A DNA stretch of 58,347 nt from an uncultured Clostridia bacterium (GCA_934230325.1 CAKQEP010000011.1:1-58347), one strand, 5' to 3'; numbered from the stretch's first letter, positions 7,650 through 16,633 are shown. The notes: generated from the sequence alone by a model not told the origin. Program-made: numbers and translations.

Positions 7650-9284
7650 TTACAGGTCGGCAAGTTTGGAAGAACGTTTTTCCGTCTTGGGCATTTCAAA
7701 CAGATAGTCGCCCTTTTGGTCCACTTTTTTGTCGGGGAAGTGACACGCTACGTAATGGTCCTTTTCCACTTCTACAAGGGGCGGCGGTACGCGTTTGCAC
7801 TTTTCCGTCGCCATAAAACAGCGAGTGTTAAACTTGCAACCTTCCGGCGGACGAATAGGACTCGGTATGTTGCCTTCGAGAATAATTCTTTCCTTTTCTC
7901 TGTCGTCGGGGTCGGTGGTCGGCACTGCGCTGAGCAAAGCGACGGTGTACGGGTGACGCGGGTCCGAGAATATTTTTTCCGCATTTGCGAGTTCTACTAT
8001 GTTGCCGAGATACATCACGCCTATGCGGTCGGAAATATACCTTATGACGGACAAGTCGTGTGAAATAAACAGATAGGTAAGGTTTTCGTTTTTCTTCAAC
8101 TCTTGCAACAGATTTATTATCTGCGATTGAATCGATACGTCAAGCGCGGATACGCACTCGTCGCAAACCACAAACTTGGGCTTGACCGCAAGGGCGCGGG
8201 CAATGCACACTCTCTGTCTTTGACCGCCGGAGAACTGGTGCGGGTAGCGGTGCAACATATAGTCTTGCAATCCGCAATCGTTCATTACTTTGAGAATGTA
8301 CTCCTTCATTTTTTCCGAGCCGTGCTTAAAATACTTGTGAGTGACAAGACCTTCCTCTATCGTCTGACCTATCGTCATACGCGGATCGAGCGAAGAGTAC
8401 GGGTCCTGAAAGATTATCTGAATGTCCTTTCTCAAACGCCTGATTTCGTTGTATTTGAGTTGGGACAAATCTATACCGCCGTCAAGCATTTTTTCGTATT
8501 TTGCAAACTCGGCATCGTCTTTAAACTGCGCGCGCAAAGCGTCGATTTCTTCTTGAGTGTCCGCCACCGTTTTTTCCAACGACTGACGGGTTTTTTCCAA
8601 CGACTCTTTTTTGGCTTCCGCTTTCTTTATCGCAAGGTCGATTCTGCGAGCGTTTTCCTCGCCTTGCTTTTGCAAAACTTCCTTGCGTTTGGTTTCCAAA
8701 TAATCGACGTTTGCCTCCGTTTCTACGAGTTTAGCGTTGATTTTTTCTATTTTTACAAGCGCGTGATGCTGTCTGAGCAATATTTCCGCGCTTTCTTTGA
8801 GTTGAGGCACAGTGATAAACCCGCCAAAAACTTTTGCGACGTTCATGAGGGCGGACTTTGCCGCCGCCTGCAACAGATTGTTTTCCTGCAGTTGGTAAAA
8901 AGTCGCTTCTTCTCCCAACGCCGCTATTTGTTCTTCCGATTTGTCGGCTTTCGCTTGCGCTTCCTTGTACAATTTGAGATATTTTTCAGGCTCGGAAAGT
9001 ATATTTTTTACGTAAATCGGCGCGACTTCTGCGCGCGACCTTCCGTAATAAAAAGTGCTGCCCGCAGTCTGATTGTATAGTTGCAAAATAACTCTCCCCA
9101 AAGTGGATTTGCCGCAACCGGATTCTCCGACAAGCCCAAACGTTTCCCCTTCGTAAATATCTATCGAAATATCTTCGTTTGCCCGCACGTAAAGGCGGTC
9201 CTTCTGAAACACGGAGGCTTTTGCTATAGGAAAGTATTTTTTAAGATTTGTAATAGACAACAACTTCTTTCTGGTGTTTTGCAC
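7650..9284 (-). CDS. oppF: Oligopeptide ABC transporter ATP-binding protein OppF with large helical insert
   Basis: This nucleotide-binding subunit powers peptide import. Walker A GESGCGKST is at residues 53-61, the Q-loop glutamine at 293, the signature FSGGQ at 351-355 and Walker B FVVCDE at 371-376. The usual OppF C-terminal Cys cluster and GNIPSP motif are present. The protein is 544 residues against about 320 normally: roughly residues 76-275 are inserted between Walker A and the Q-loop, largely charged helix with a predicted coiled coil (165-260). In the Walker B region the common ADEP is CDEC (Cys374, Cys377). The start is GTG at 9284, supported by a perfect AGGAGG nine nt upstream, and overlaps the end of oppD by 44 bp. 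Confidence 0.93.
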   Translation of the reverse strand: MQNTRKKLLSITNLKKYFPIAKASVFQKDRLYVRANEDISIDIYEGETFGLVGESGCGKSTLGRVILQLYNQTAGSTFYYGRSRAEVAPIYVKNILSEPEKYLKLYKEAQAKADKSEEQIAALGEEATFYQLQENNLLQAAAKSALMNVAKVFGGFITVPQLKESAEILLRQHHALVKIEKINAKLVETEANVDYLETKRKEVLQKQGEENARRIDLAIKKAEAKKESLEKTRQSLEKTVADTQEEIDALRAQFKDDAEFAKYEKMLDGGIDLSQLKYNEIRRLRKDIQIIFQDPYSSLDPRMTIGQTIEEGLVTHKYFKHGSEKMKEYILKVMNDCGLQDYMLHRYPHQFSGGQRQRVCIARALAVKPKFVVCDECVSALDVSIQSQIINLLQELKKNENLTYLFISHDLSVIRYISDRIGVMYLGNIVELANAEKIFSDPRHPYTVALLSAVPTTDPDDREKERIILEGNIPSPIRPPEGCKFNTRCFMATEKCKRVPPPLVEVEKDHYVACHFPDKKVDQKGDYLFEMPKTEKRSSKLADL

Positions 9285-10263
9285 TTTTTCTTTCCTCCTT
9301 TTTGGGATAAAAACATCTGACTAATTGACCTTGCGCCACTTCCTGCATCGTCGGCTCTTCTTCTACGCATTTTTGCGTGCAATACTTGCAACGAGGCGCA
9401 AACTTGCAGCCTTTTGGCAATGCGAGCGGGTGCGGAACCGCGCCCTGTATCGGTTCGAGTTTTCTGTCCGGATTTTCCAAACTGGGTATGGACATCATAA
9501 GCCCTTCCGTATACGGGTGAGAGTATTCGCAATCGGTAAACACCACTTGAGCGGAAGTCTGTTCTACTACCTGCCCGCAATACATCACTACTACGTCGTC
9601 AGCCATTTCATTTATGACGCCCAAGTCGTGGGTGATAAAGATAATTGCCGTGCCGTTTTCCTTTTGCAAATCGTTCATAAGGCGCAAAATCTGCGCTTGT
9701 ATCGTTACGTCCAAAGCCGTCGTCGGCTCGTCCGCAATGAGAATTTTGGGACGGCAGGCAAGCGCCATCGCTATCATTACTCTTTGACGCATTCCGCCGG
9801 ACAACTGGTGCGGGTACTGCCGCGCGACTTCTGCGGGGTTTGGTATCTGAACCGCCTCCAACATTTTGATTACTTCCTTATTTGCCTGTTGCTTTTTCAT
9901 TCCGCGATGAACGATAAAAGGCTCGGCAAGTTGTTTGCGCACGGTAAACACGGGGTTTAACGAGGTCATAGGCTCTTGAAAGATAACGGATATTTTGTCG
10001 CCCCTTATCTTGTACAAATCCTCTATTTTGAGTTTTGTAAGGTCGTTGCCTTCAAAAAGAATTTCTCCGGAATCTATGTATCCGTTGCCGTCTAATAGCC
10101 GCAAAACGCTCATTGCCGACACGGTTTTGCCCGAACCCGACTCGCCTACAATACCGATAGTTTTGCCTTCTTGCAGCGAGTAGGAAACGTCGTTGACGGC
10201 TTTTACTATGCCTTTTCTCGTTTTAAAATAGGTATGCAAATGTTTGACTTCTAATAATGCCAT
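9241..10263 (-). CDS. oppD: Oligopeptide ABC transporter ATP-binding protein OppD
   Basis: The 340-residue protein is the partner ATPase of OppF. It has Walker A GESGSGKT (residues 40-47), Q-loop FQEPMTSLNP, signature LSGGMRQRV, Walker B ILIADEPTTALD and switch His in FITHDLG, all intact. The C-terminal oligopeptide-transporter domain has the expected cysteines (CKFAPRCKYC and CVEEEP, followed by VRCFYP), which in relatives hold a [4Fe-4S] cluster. Unlike OppF it has no insert. AAGGAGG precedes the ATG. It lies 17 bp after oppC in the same operon. Confidence 0.95.
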   Translation of the reverse strand: MALLEVKHLHTYFKTRKGIVKAVNDVSYSLQEGKTIGIVGESGSGKTVSAMSVLRLLDGNGYIDSGEILFEGNDLTKLKIEDLYKIRGDKISVIFQEPMTSLNPVFTVRKQLAEPFIVHRGMKKQQANKEVIKMLEAVQIPNPAEVARQYPHQLSGGMRQRVMIAMALACRPKILIADEPTTALDVTIQAQILRLMNDLQKENGTAIIFITHDLGVINEMADDVVVMYCGQVVEQTSAQVVFTDCEYSHPYTEGLMMSIPSLENPDRKLEPIQGAVPHPLALPKGCKFAPRCKYCTQKCVEEEPTMQEVAQGQLVRCFYPKKEERKSAKHQKEVVVYYKS

Positions 10264-10280
10264 TACCGTTTACCTCCTTT

Positions 10281-12482
10281 TTACCGCTCGGCTGAAGATC
10301 GCGGATCGATAACGTCCCGCAACGCGTCGCCTATCGTGTTTATCGCGATTATCGTCACAAGCAGGAATATCGACGGGAAAAACCACCGCCACCACAAGGT
10401 TCCGATGACGATTTCTCCTCGACACCCGTCAAGCATATTGCCCCACGTCGGTCGAGGCAAGGTTACGCCAAACCCCAAATAGGACAACGACGACTCAATT
10501 AGCATAGACCCTGCAAAGTTTAAAGTTATGCTGACGAGAATTACCGAGATTATGTTGGGCAAGATGTGTTTGAAAGCGATTTTGCTCTCCTTTACCCCCA
10601 TCGCTTTTGCGGCGATAACAAACTCTTTTTCTCTTTCTGCCAAAACCTGACCGCGCACCATTCGAGCGAGTCCCGTCCAACTCAACAGTCCGAGTATAAC
10701 CATTATCATAAATATTCGCGTGTCCTCCGAGATGTTGCTGCCCGCCATTACTGCGGAAAGTATCAATGCGAAGGGTAGGAAAGGAATAGACGCAAACACT
10801 TCCGTAATACGCATGATGAGCATATCCACCCACCCGCCGAAATATCCGGAAATACAACCGACTACTATCGCTATTATCGTGGATATGATTACTGCGACCG
10901 CGCCTATTGTCATAGTCATTTTTCCGCCGTGCATAACGCGGTTGAACACGTCTCTGCCAAAGTTGTCCGTGCCAAAGAGGTAACCGTTTAGCCCCCACTT
11001 TGCCACGATTTTGTTTTCTGCCGACACGACGTAATTTTGAAACGCTCCCGCGATGATGGTTTCTCCGTTGGTGAAAGTCTTTTTGGGCGCGTTGCACTGA
11101 TTGAGATAATTTTCTCCAAAGGCGTAAATTTTGCCTTTAGAAGTCAATACGGTAAAGTGTTTTATGCCGCCTTCTACGCTCAATATTTGTTCGTCGTCGG
11201 CAAAGTCGGGCTTTTTGATAAAGTTTGTTTTTGTCGGAACAAACAAGCCGGCAATCACCAACTCGCCGTCGTCCATCAACAACGCCAACGCGGTAGAAGT
11301 AGTAGCGATGCTTTGTACTTTTCTCGTGCCGATATAGTCGCTCAACTGCACAAAACGGGAAGTGCCGTCTTCCTGAGGCAATTCCAACGTTTCGAAGGCG
11401 GGCGCGGCGGAACCAAACCACAACGTTCCGTCTTTTTTGAGAGCGACGCAGTTGTTCTTTAAAAATTTGACGCTTTTTACGTCGGTGAGAGAGTTGAGAG
11501 CGCGCATATTGTTTGCGCCGGTATAGTTGCCCCACGCGTACACTCTGCCGTCTTTCATAACAAGGGACGAACACTGATATCCGCAGTTGAGTTCCGCAAC
11601 CTGCGACGCGTCTATCGTTCCGCTCAAAAGCGGCTCGGGCATCTTGTAAACTCTCGACGCCAACGACGTGAGAGAACCTTCCTCCCCGTACTGTCCGCAA
11701 TCAAACTCGCCCCAACCTATTACTCTGCCTTCTTGCGTGATGGCTATAGCGTGGTCGTACCCTGCCGCCGCAAAAGCGATTTTGGCGTTTTTCAACTCGT
11801 CGGGTATTACGCCCATATCAGACTTGTTTGCGGAAGTGGGCATTTTTTTACTGCCCCAAACGTACATATTTCCGTCGTTGTCCACGCCTACGGAAAAGAA
11901 GGAGTAGGAAGAAATGCTTTTTACGTTGTTTGCGAGTTTTTTAGGCACTTTTAAGTAGGAAAATCCCGGCGGCAAATCCGCGTGGAAGTTTTCTTCATAA
12001 CTCAAGTCCTGAGTGGAAAAGAGCGGACCTATAAACACAAACACAAACATCAACGCGACGATGCAAAGCGCGATTACCGCGAGCGGCTTGCGGAAGAAAC
12101 TGTTTACTACCTGTTTGGTCGGGCTTATTATTTTTTCCACGCCAAACTTTTCCATCTCGGACAGTTCTTTGTGAGAACCCATAAACATACGCCTAAACCA
12201 CCGCTTTATCGTCTTGCCAAAACAAACAAAACCTGCTCCGACCTTTGCAAAAAAGGTTGTTTTTTGCGATTTTTCCGTTTGGTCAGCCGTGATTTTTTCC
12301 GTTTCCGTTTCCGTCGTTGCGACGTCTTTTTTATTTTCCGTTTTTACGACGGTATCTTGCTTGTTTTCCGCCGTTTTTGCTTTGTTGTCGACGTCGACGG
12401 CGGTCGTTTTGTCCTCTGCCGCGTTGACCGTTGCGTCGGTATCGATATTATCGTTTAATTTTTTCTTATCGTCTTTCTTCAT
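10281..12482 (-). CDS. oppC: Oligopeptide ABC permease OppC with inserted RCC1-like beta-propeller
   Basis: The 733-residue protein is a chimera of an OppC/DppC-type permease, normally about 300 residues. Residues 1-125 form a hydrophilic Lys/Thr/Asp-rich cytoplasmic tail, and 131-155 the first membrane segment. After ADLPPG the permease is interrupted by about 330 residues holding seven RCC1-like units, each with a core like VxxDGxxYxWG (for example DGNMYVWGS, DGRVYAWGN, KGKIYAFGE). The permease resumes at residue 504 with GTDNFGRDVFNRV and continues normally through five membrane segments and the EAA loop (AAKAMGVKESKIAFKH). Seven units suit a closed propeller outside the membrane, next to the substrate-binding protein OppA. 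The frame is intact and preceded by GGGAGGTG. The permease and RCC1 calls are both strong; the role of the propeller is unknown. Confidence 0.93.
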   Translation of the reverse strand: MKKDDKKKLNDNIDTDATVNAAEDKTTAVDVDNKAKTAENKQDTVVKTENKKDVATTETETEKITADQTEKSQKTTFFAKVGAGFVCFGKTIKRWFRRMFMGSHKELSEMEKFGVEKIISPTKQVVNSFFRKPLAVIALCIVALMFVFVFIGPLFSTQDLSYEENFHADLPPGFSYLKVPKKLANNVKSISSYSFFSVGVDNDGNMYVWGSKKMPTSANKSDMGVIPDELKNAKIAFAAAGYDHAIAITQEGRVIGWGEFDCGQYGEEGSLTSLASRVYKMPEPLLSGTIDASQVAELNCGYQCSSLVMKDGRVYAWGNYTGANNMRALNSLTDVKSVKFLKNNCVALKKDGTLWFGSAAPAFETLELPQEDGTSRFVQLSDYIGTRKVQSIATTSTALALLMDDGELVIAGLFVPTKTNFIKKPDFADDEQILSVEGGIKHFTVLTSKGKIYAFGENYLNQCNAPKKTFTNGETIIAGAFQNYVVSAENKIVAKWGLNGYLFGTDNFGRDVFNRVMHGGKMTMTIGAVAVIISTIIAIVVGCISGYFGGWVDMLIMRITEVFASIPFLPFALILSAVMAGSNISEDTRIFMIMVILGLLSWTGLARMVRGQVLAEREKEFVIAAKAMGVKESKIAFKHILPNIISVILVSITLNFAGSMLIESSLSYLGFGVTLPRPTWGNMLDGCRGEIVIGTLWWRWFFPSIFLLVTIIAINTIGDALRDVIDPRSSAER

Positions 12483-12498
12483 AAAAACACCTCCCGCG

Positions 12499-13539
12499 TC
12501 AAGCCGAAACTCTTATTCTCGGGTCGATAAAGCCGTAGAGAATGTCGATGATAAAATTCCCCAAAAGGCTGATAAAGACGTAAAACATCTGCAAAGTAAG
12601 CACTACGTCAAAATCGTTTAGCGAGAGAGAGTTTATGTATAGTCTGCCCATACCGTTTAGACCGAAAATATTTTCTATCATAATTGAGCCGGAAAAGATG
12701 CCCAAAAACCATCCCACCACCAAAGTCACTATGGGGATAAGAGCGTTTCTGAAGGCGTGGCTGTAAATTACCGTTTTTTCCGTCAAACCTTTTGCCCGCG
12801 CCGTGCGTATGCAGTCCATAGAAAGCGCGTCAATCATCGCCGCTCTCACGTACCGAGTCATACCGCCAAGCGAACAAAAGGTCATTACGATAAGCGGCAA
12901 CGCCAAATAATACATTTTGTCCGCAAACGCCATAAACCCGACGTAAGTACTTCCCGGTGTTTTTTGCCCCGATACGGGAAAGATTTGCATTTTTATCGCA
13001 AAAAGGAATATGAAAAGTATCGCCGTGATAAACACGGGCATACTGTATCCGATTATACTCCCCACTTGCACCGCCGTATCTCGCTTTTTGCCGCGATGAA
13101 CGCCGCAGGAAATTCCCAGCGGAATGGTTATTCCGAGCGCGAGTATCGTGGCAAAAATATTTATGAATATGGTATTGCCCATCGGCTCTTTTATGACCTC
13201 CAAAACGGTCTTTTGGTTGAGTTCGTAACTGACGCCGAAATTACCTTGCAAAATACCGTTGAATTTGCCGTTTAGTTTGGTTATCCCAAGCCAGTTGCTC
13301 CACCGCCTGACTATGTTGATGGTCTTGCCGTTTTTGTCGATATAGCCGAGTTGTATCTTGTACTCCGTGCGTAGTCTTTCCAACCCTTCCGGATCGGTTT
13401 TGTAAAAGTCTCTTTGCAAGTCTGCCAAAACGTCCGCCCTGTTAAAGGGGATAAGAGCGTAAATCGCATACATAAAAAAAGACAACAACAAAAAGACCAC
13501 GACGATATAAAGCACTCTTTTTATCAGATACTTTCTCAT
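12499..13539 (-). CDS. oppB: Oligopeptide ABC transporter permease OppB
   Basis: This 346-residue inner-membrane subunit has the standard OppB layout: a first membrane segment (about 8-30), a loop containing GNFGVSYELNQKTVLEVI, and five further membrane segments. The EAA-type coupling loop, TARAKGLTEKTVIYSHAFRNALIP, lies near residues 244-267, and the typical C-terminal LGNFIIDILYGFIDPRIR follows. The extracytoplasmic loop between segments 1 and 2 is somewhat longer than usual (about 80 residues) but has no domain insertion like that of OppC. GGAGG lies before the ATG. It pairs with OppC to form the pore. Confidence 0.95.
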   Translation of the reverse strand: MRKYLIKRVLYIVVVFLLLSFFMYAIYALIPFNRADVLADLQRDFYKTDPEGLERLRTEYKIQLGYIDKNGKTINIVRRWSNWLGITKLNGKFNGILQGNFGVSYELNQKTVLEVIKEPMGNTIFINIFATILALGITIPLGISCGVHRGKKRDTAVQVGSIIGYSMPVFITAILFIFLFAIKMQIFPVSGQKTPGSTYVGFMAFADKMYYLALPLIVMTFCSLGGMTRYVRAAMIDALSMDCIRTARAKGLTEKTVIYSHAFRNALIPIVTLVVGWFLGIFSGSIMIENIFGLNGMGRLYINSLSLNDFDVVLTLQMFYVFISLLGNFIIDILYGFIDPRIRVSA

Positions 13540-13711
13540 TGTTTCCTCCTGTTTTGTTTGGTTTTGTTTTGTTGTTTATTGTCGTTTATTGTAGCTATTT
13601 TTTGATAACGTACAAAATAATTTGTTGCAATGACCGCAAAAACTCAAAGCAAACGTTTTTTATCGTTTTGCTCAAATTTGCAAGCCGCGCAAAACAATTT
13701 CCCGTTATGAC

Positions 13712-13740
13712 AATAGGGGAGAATACAGTTCTCCCCTATT
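13712..13740 (-). other. Intercistronic stem-loop between oppA and oppB
   Basis: A perfect 12-bp stem AATAGGGGAGAA / TTCTCCCCTATT with a 5-nt loop starts 46 bp after the oppA stop. It has no T-run, so it is unlikely to be a full terminator. Such structures often protect the binding-protein mRNA from 3' decay and lower expression of the downstream permease genes. Confidence 0.7.
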
Positions 13741-13786
13741 GAGTTATCGAGAGCGATTAGCTTTTTTTAAATCAACTAATTGATAG

Positions 13787-15982
13787 TTAGTTTTGAGCTT
13801 CCGACACTCCGCAGTACAAAATCGCTCTTGCCGCGCCAAAGAAGGGCGAGGTTTTAAAGTTGAGGATTTTTGCGTTGTAGCAATCGTAGTAAACGTTGCC
13901 GTACAAAGGAATGTCGGGCAGCAACTCGTTCCAGCGAATCATATACGCCGCAAACCATTTGTTGTATTCTGTAGTGTCGCCGGGTTTTACGCTGTAAACC
14001 ATTGCGAAGGAAATATAGTTCATACCGAGTTTTCCGCCGCTCTTTTGCATCGCTTGATCGTAAGTAAGACCTTGATTTGCCTTGTCCGGCGTGTTCCACT
14101 TAAAGTCGGCGTCGTACGGGTCGGACAACTTGTTGGTGCTGTATCCGAAATAGGCTTCATAAAGAGGATCGGTTTGGTCAATCCAGTTGTAGGAATAGTC
14201 GTAAATGCTGGAGTTCCAGCCCGTTGCAAGGTTGAACATACTGTACGTCGGCGTACCGGAGAATGTGCCTCTGCGGTAAATGTTGTCAAGCAAAACCGCA
14301 AACTCACCTGTGGTTTGCGTCAAACCGATGCCGCACTCCAACAACGCCGTACCTTCAATATACTTTGTCTTGAGCAGAGCGGATACTTCGTTGACGGTTG
14401 CAAACCAGTTGATAACGCAAGGCATATAGTAATCGTCGCCTACTTTTACCGTCTTGTATTCTGTGCCGTCTTTAAAGTTTGCGTTGGTGTTGCTGACGGA
14501 TTTGTAATCGATAAACCAACTGCTGTTTGCCGACGAAACTTCTTCTGCGGTGAGTTTTCTGTAACGAATGCCCGTGCCGCTGTAAGGTGTGCCGTCTGCG
14601 TTGTACGTCCAACCGTCTGCTTCCAACGCTTGTTTCGCTTTAGCGGTGCTGACGGCGTAAGTGTTGAGTTTGCTCTCAAACAAAGTCTGATTGTCCTGAT
14701 ATGCTTGGAAGTTTACGCTGTACGGTCCGTGAACGACGCTACCAAAACCGCCGCAGAAAGTTGTAGCAAAGTTGTTTCTGTCCAAGCAGTACGCAAACGC
14801 TTGACGCACGCCGACGGATTTTGCCGGGCCAAAGTCGCAGTCAAACTGAACCTTTCCATAACCCGCTCTGTCGTAGTTGACGTTTTTAAATTTTCCGCCC
14901 TTTGCAAATGCCAACGCAGTGTTGACGGGACCGGAACCGGTAAGACTGCTCAATACGTCGATTTCGCCACCGCCGAGTTGACCGAATTGAGTTTCTTCGA
15001 CAACTTTTCTGTAAACGATGTTTTCTACGTGAGGTTTTTGACCTTCGTAGTTGCCTTTAAAGTTGGGATTGATTTTTAACGTCACTTCCCAGTTGGTGCT
15101 GTCGTAGTTTGTGATGGTGTACGGACCGGAATAAGGATAGGTTTTTGTATCGATTTCCGCAGCCTTGATGTGGTCCGCTTTGGTGTAGTTTGCGCCGGAT
15201 TTTGCATACCAACCGTCTGTAAGATATGCGCCGTTGCCGTCGTCTTTAACTTCTACCCCGTCGCCCAAAACAAGCTTGAGGGGGTTGCAGCCTATCGCGC
15301 CAAGCGTGTCTGCAAAGTAGTAAGGATAGTTGTCGGAATTGACTTCTACCGAGAATTGATACTCTCCCAACAAACGCAAGCCCGCAAACGTTTTTGACGC
15401 GCCGGATTGCCCGTCGTTTGTGCCGTCGTATTTGTTAAACGCCGGCCAACCTACCAAATTATAACCTGCGCGGTCGTAGTTTTTGGCGGCTTTAGAAACG
15501 GGAGAACTCATGGCAAGCGTGTAAGCAAGGTAGTCCACCGCTTTAATCGGAGAACCGTCACTGTACGTAAGACCTTCGTTTATCGTGATGGTGATCTTAA
15601 ACGTGGTCGATCCGTCGGTGTGTTTGATTTCTTGCTCCGTATGCTCTTTGACTGCAGTTTTGTTCCATACGTAAGTGCCGTTTTTGTCGGACTCCATCGT
15701 CGCATAACCGGCGGTCAGTCTGCTGATGTCCTGATCTGCCGCGTTTGCGCTGCTTTGTCCGAGTCCGGGCCAGCGGAAGTATCCGCTCACTTGCGTGCTG
15801 TTGCCCAAAATTACTTGTCCGCCGACTTTAAAGTCGTTGTATACCCTTCCGTCAGTAGGGAATTTTGACGGATCGACAGGATCAGGCGGTGGTTTTCTGT
15901 TACAACCGGCAAATCCTGCCATTACGGATAGCAACAAGCAAAATGCTAATACGAGAGAAATGATGAGTTTTGTTTTCTTCAT
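13787..15982 (-). CDS. oppA: Oligopeptide-binding lipoprotein OppA (SBP family 5)
   Basis: The 731-residue extracytoplasmic protein captures peptides for the OppBCDF importer. A lipoprotein signal peptide ends at the lipobox AGFAGC, giving Cys27 as the lipidated residue, followed by a short Pro/Asp-rich linker. The mature part matches the SBP_bac_5 fold, including FKITINEGLTYSDGSPIKAVD near residues 128-148 and VRQAFAYCLDRNNF near 400. It is longer than usual (540-600). It is the first gene of the operon, with its own TTGACA-N17-TATCAT promoter, three operator-like sites, and a stem-loop separating it from oppB. GGAGGT precedes the ATG. Substrate specificity cannot be told from sequence. Confidence 0.93.
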   Translation of the reverse strand: MKKTKLIISLVLAFCLLLSVMAGFAGCNRKPPPDPVDPSKFPTDGRVYNDFKVGGQVILGNSTQVSGYFRWPGLGQSSANAADQDISRLTAGYATMESDKNGTYVWNKTAVKEHTEQEIKHTDGSTTFKITITINEGLTYSDGSPIKAVDYLAYTLAMSSPVSKAAKNYDRAGYNLVGWPAFNKYDGTNDGQSGASKTFAGLRLLGEYQFSVEVNSDNYPYYFADTLGAIGCNPLKLVLGDGVEVKDDGNGAYLTDGWYAKSGANYTKADHIKAAEIDTKTYPYSGPYTITNYDSTNWEVTLKINPNFKGNYEGQKPHVENIVYRKVVEETQFGQLGGGEIDVLSSLTGSGPVNTALAFAKGGKFKNVNYDRAGYGKVQFDCDFGPAKSVGVRQAFAYCLDRNNFATTFCGGFGSVVHGPYSVNFQAYQDNQTLFESKLNTYAVSTAKAKQALEADGWTYNADGTPYSGTGIRYRKLTAEEVSSANSSWFIDYKSVSNTNANFKDGTEYKTVKVGDDYYMPCVINWFATVNEVSALLKTKYIEGTALLECGIGLTQTTGEFAVLLDNIYRRGTFSGTPTYSMFNLATGWNSSIYDYSYNWIDQTDPLYEAYFGYSTNKLSDPYDADFKWNTPDKANQGLTYDQAMQKSGGKLGMNYISFAMVYSVKPGDTTEYNKWFAAYMIRWNELLPDIPLYGNVYYDCYNAKILNFKTSPFFGAARAILYCGVSEAQN

Positions 15983-16010
15983 AAGATTTTACCTCCGTTT
16001 TAATATGGTT

Positions 16011-16039
16011 ATGATACTTCAAATAAAATGTCTTGTCAA
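16011..16039 (-). promoter_or_regulatory. Promoter of the opp operon
   Basis: Minus-strand TTGACA (16039-16034) and TATCAT (16016-16011) are separated by 17 bp, 28 bp before the oppA start codon. Confidence 0.8.
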
Positions 16040-16047
16040 GAGAGCAA

Positions 16048-16095
16048 GTCACATCTTGGCGTGACTTAATCACACGAAATATGTGACCAACTCAC
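16048..16095 (-). promoter_or_regulatory. Phased operator-like repeats upstream of oppA
   Basis: Two 13-bp inverted repeats of the form GTGA-N5-TCAC (16061-16073 and 16083-16095, centres 22 bp apart) are joined by a half site (TCAC at 16049-16052) 21 bp nearer the promoter. All lie just upstream of the -35 box, on one face of the helix. The half-sites resemble CRP/FNR-type TGTGA but with a 5-bp, not 6-bp, spacer. An activator or a cooperative regulator is likely. Confidence 0.6.
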
Positions 16096-16381
16096 ATTCG
16101 CCCGTTTTATGCCGCAAAAACGCCTTAAAAATCACAAAATCTGTCAAAATTGCATTGAAATTTGAATGACCGATATTTACTTTGAGTAAATTTTTGATAA
16201 TTTTATCTTGTTTTTGCGTTGCAGGTTGCACGCACGACAGCCGACGGCAGCCGTCGCGCCGCTCTAATATATTGTATTCCAAACAAAATCCGATGATGTT
16301 TAATTATTATTTTTTACCGGTTTAATTGACCAAAAAAAATCCAAACGGTTACAATATAATTGCTTTTTTGTAACAAAAATT

Positions 16382-16420
16382 ACAAACAGAGAGAAACGCG
16401 GGTTGTTTCTCTCTGTTTGT
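16382..16420. repeat. Hairpin repeat copy 1 (ACAAACAGAGAGAAAC stem)
   Basis: A perfect 16-bp stem (16382-16397 with 16405-16420) and a 7-nt loop. A near copy lies at 17001-17036. On the minus strand it is followed by AATTTTTG, so it may terminate transcripts coming from the right. Confidence 0.65.
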
Positions 16421-16519
16421 TGCGTGGTTTAAACTTTAAAATTATGCGGTACAACGTTTTGACAAGAGCCGTTATAATTTATACATTGACGCATTTAGCA
16501 ATGAGCGTGTTATTACTGT

Positions 16520-16562
16520 ATCTTGCATACGGTTCGCTTCCGCGAGATTGCAATATCGTCAC
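16520..16562 (-). repeat. Hairpin element copy A (3' half only)
   Basis: Read on the minus strand, it has GACGATATTGCAATCTCGCG, then GAAGCGAACC, then TATGCAA. It aligns with the 3' end of the element at 16762-16856 but lacks the 5' half. Confidence 0.55.
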
Positions 16563-16633
16563 AGCATCGCCCAAAGGCTTGGCGTTTTGCGGTATTTACT
16601 TCTATGCATAAGGCGAGTTGCGTATTTTTACCA

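Noticed and set aside
9241..9284. Overlap of oppD and oppF as a sign of a wrong start
   Set aside because: The GTG at 9284 has a perfect AGGAGG nine nt upstream, and the family's N-terminal strand begins there, so the overlap is real.
13793..15079. 428-codon open frame on the plus strand within oppA
   Set aside because: It is antisense to a complete lipoprotein gene with promoter and SD; it is rich in Val/Arg/Cys as expected from the reverse reading of this genome's codons.
16070..16282. 70-codon open frame on the minus strand upstream of oppA
   Set aside because: It runs through the operator sites, has no SD and no recognisable protein features.
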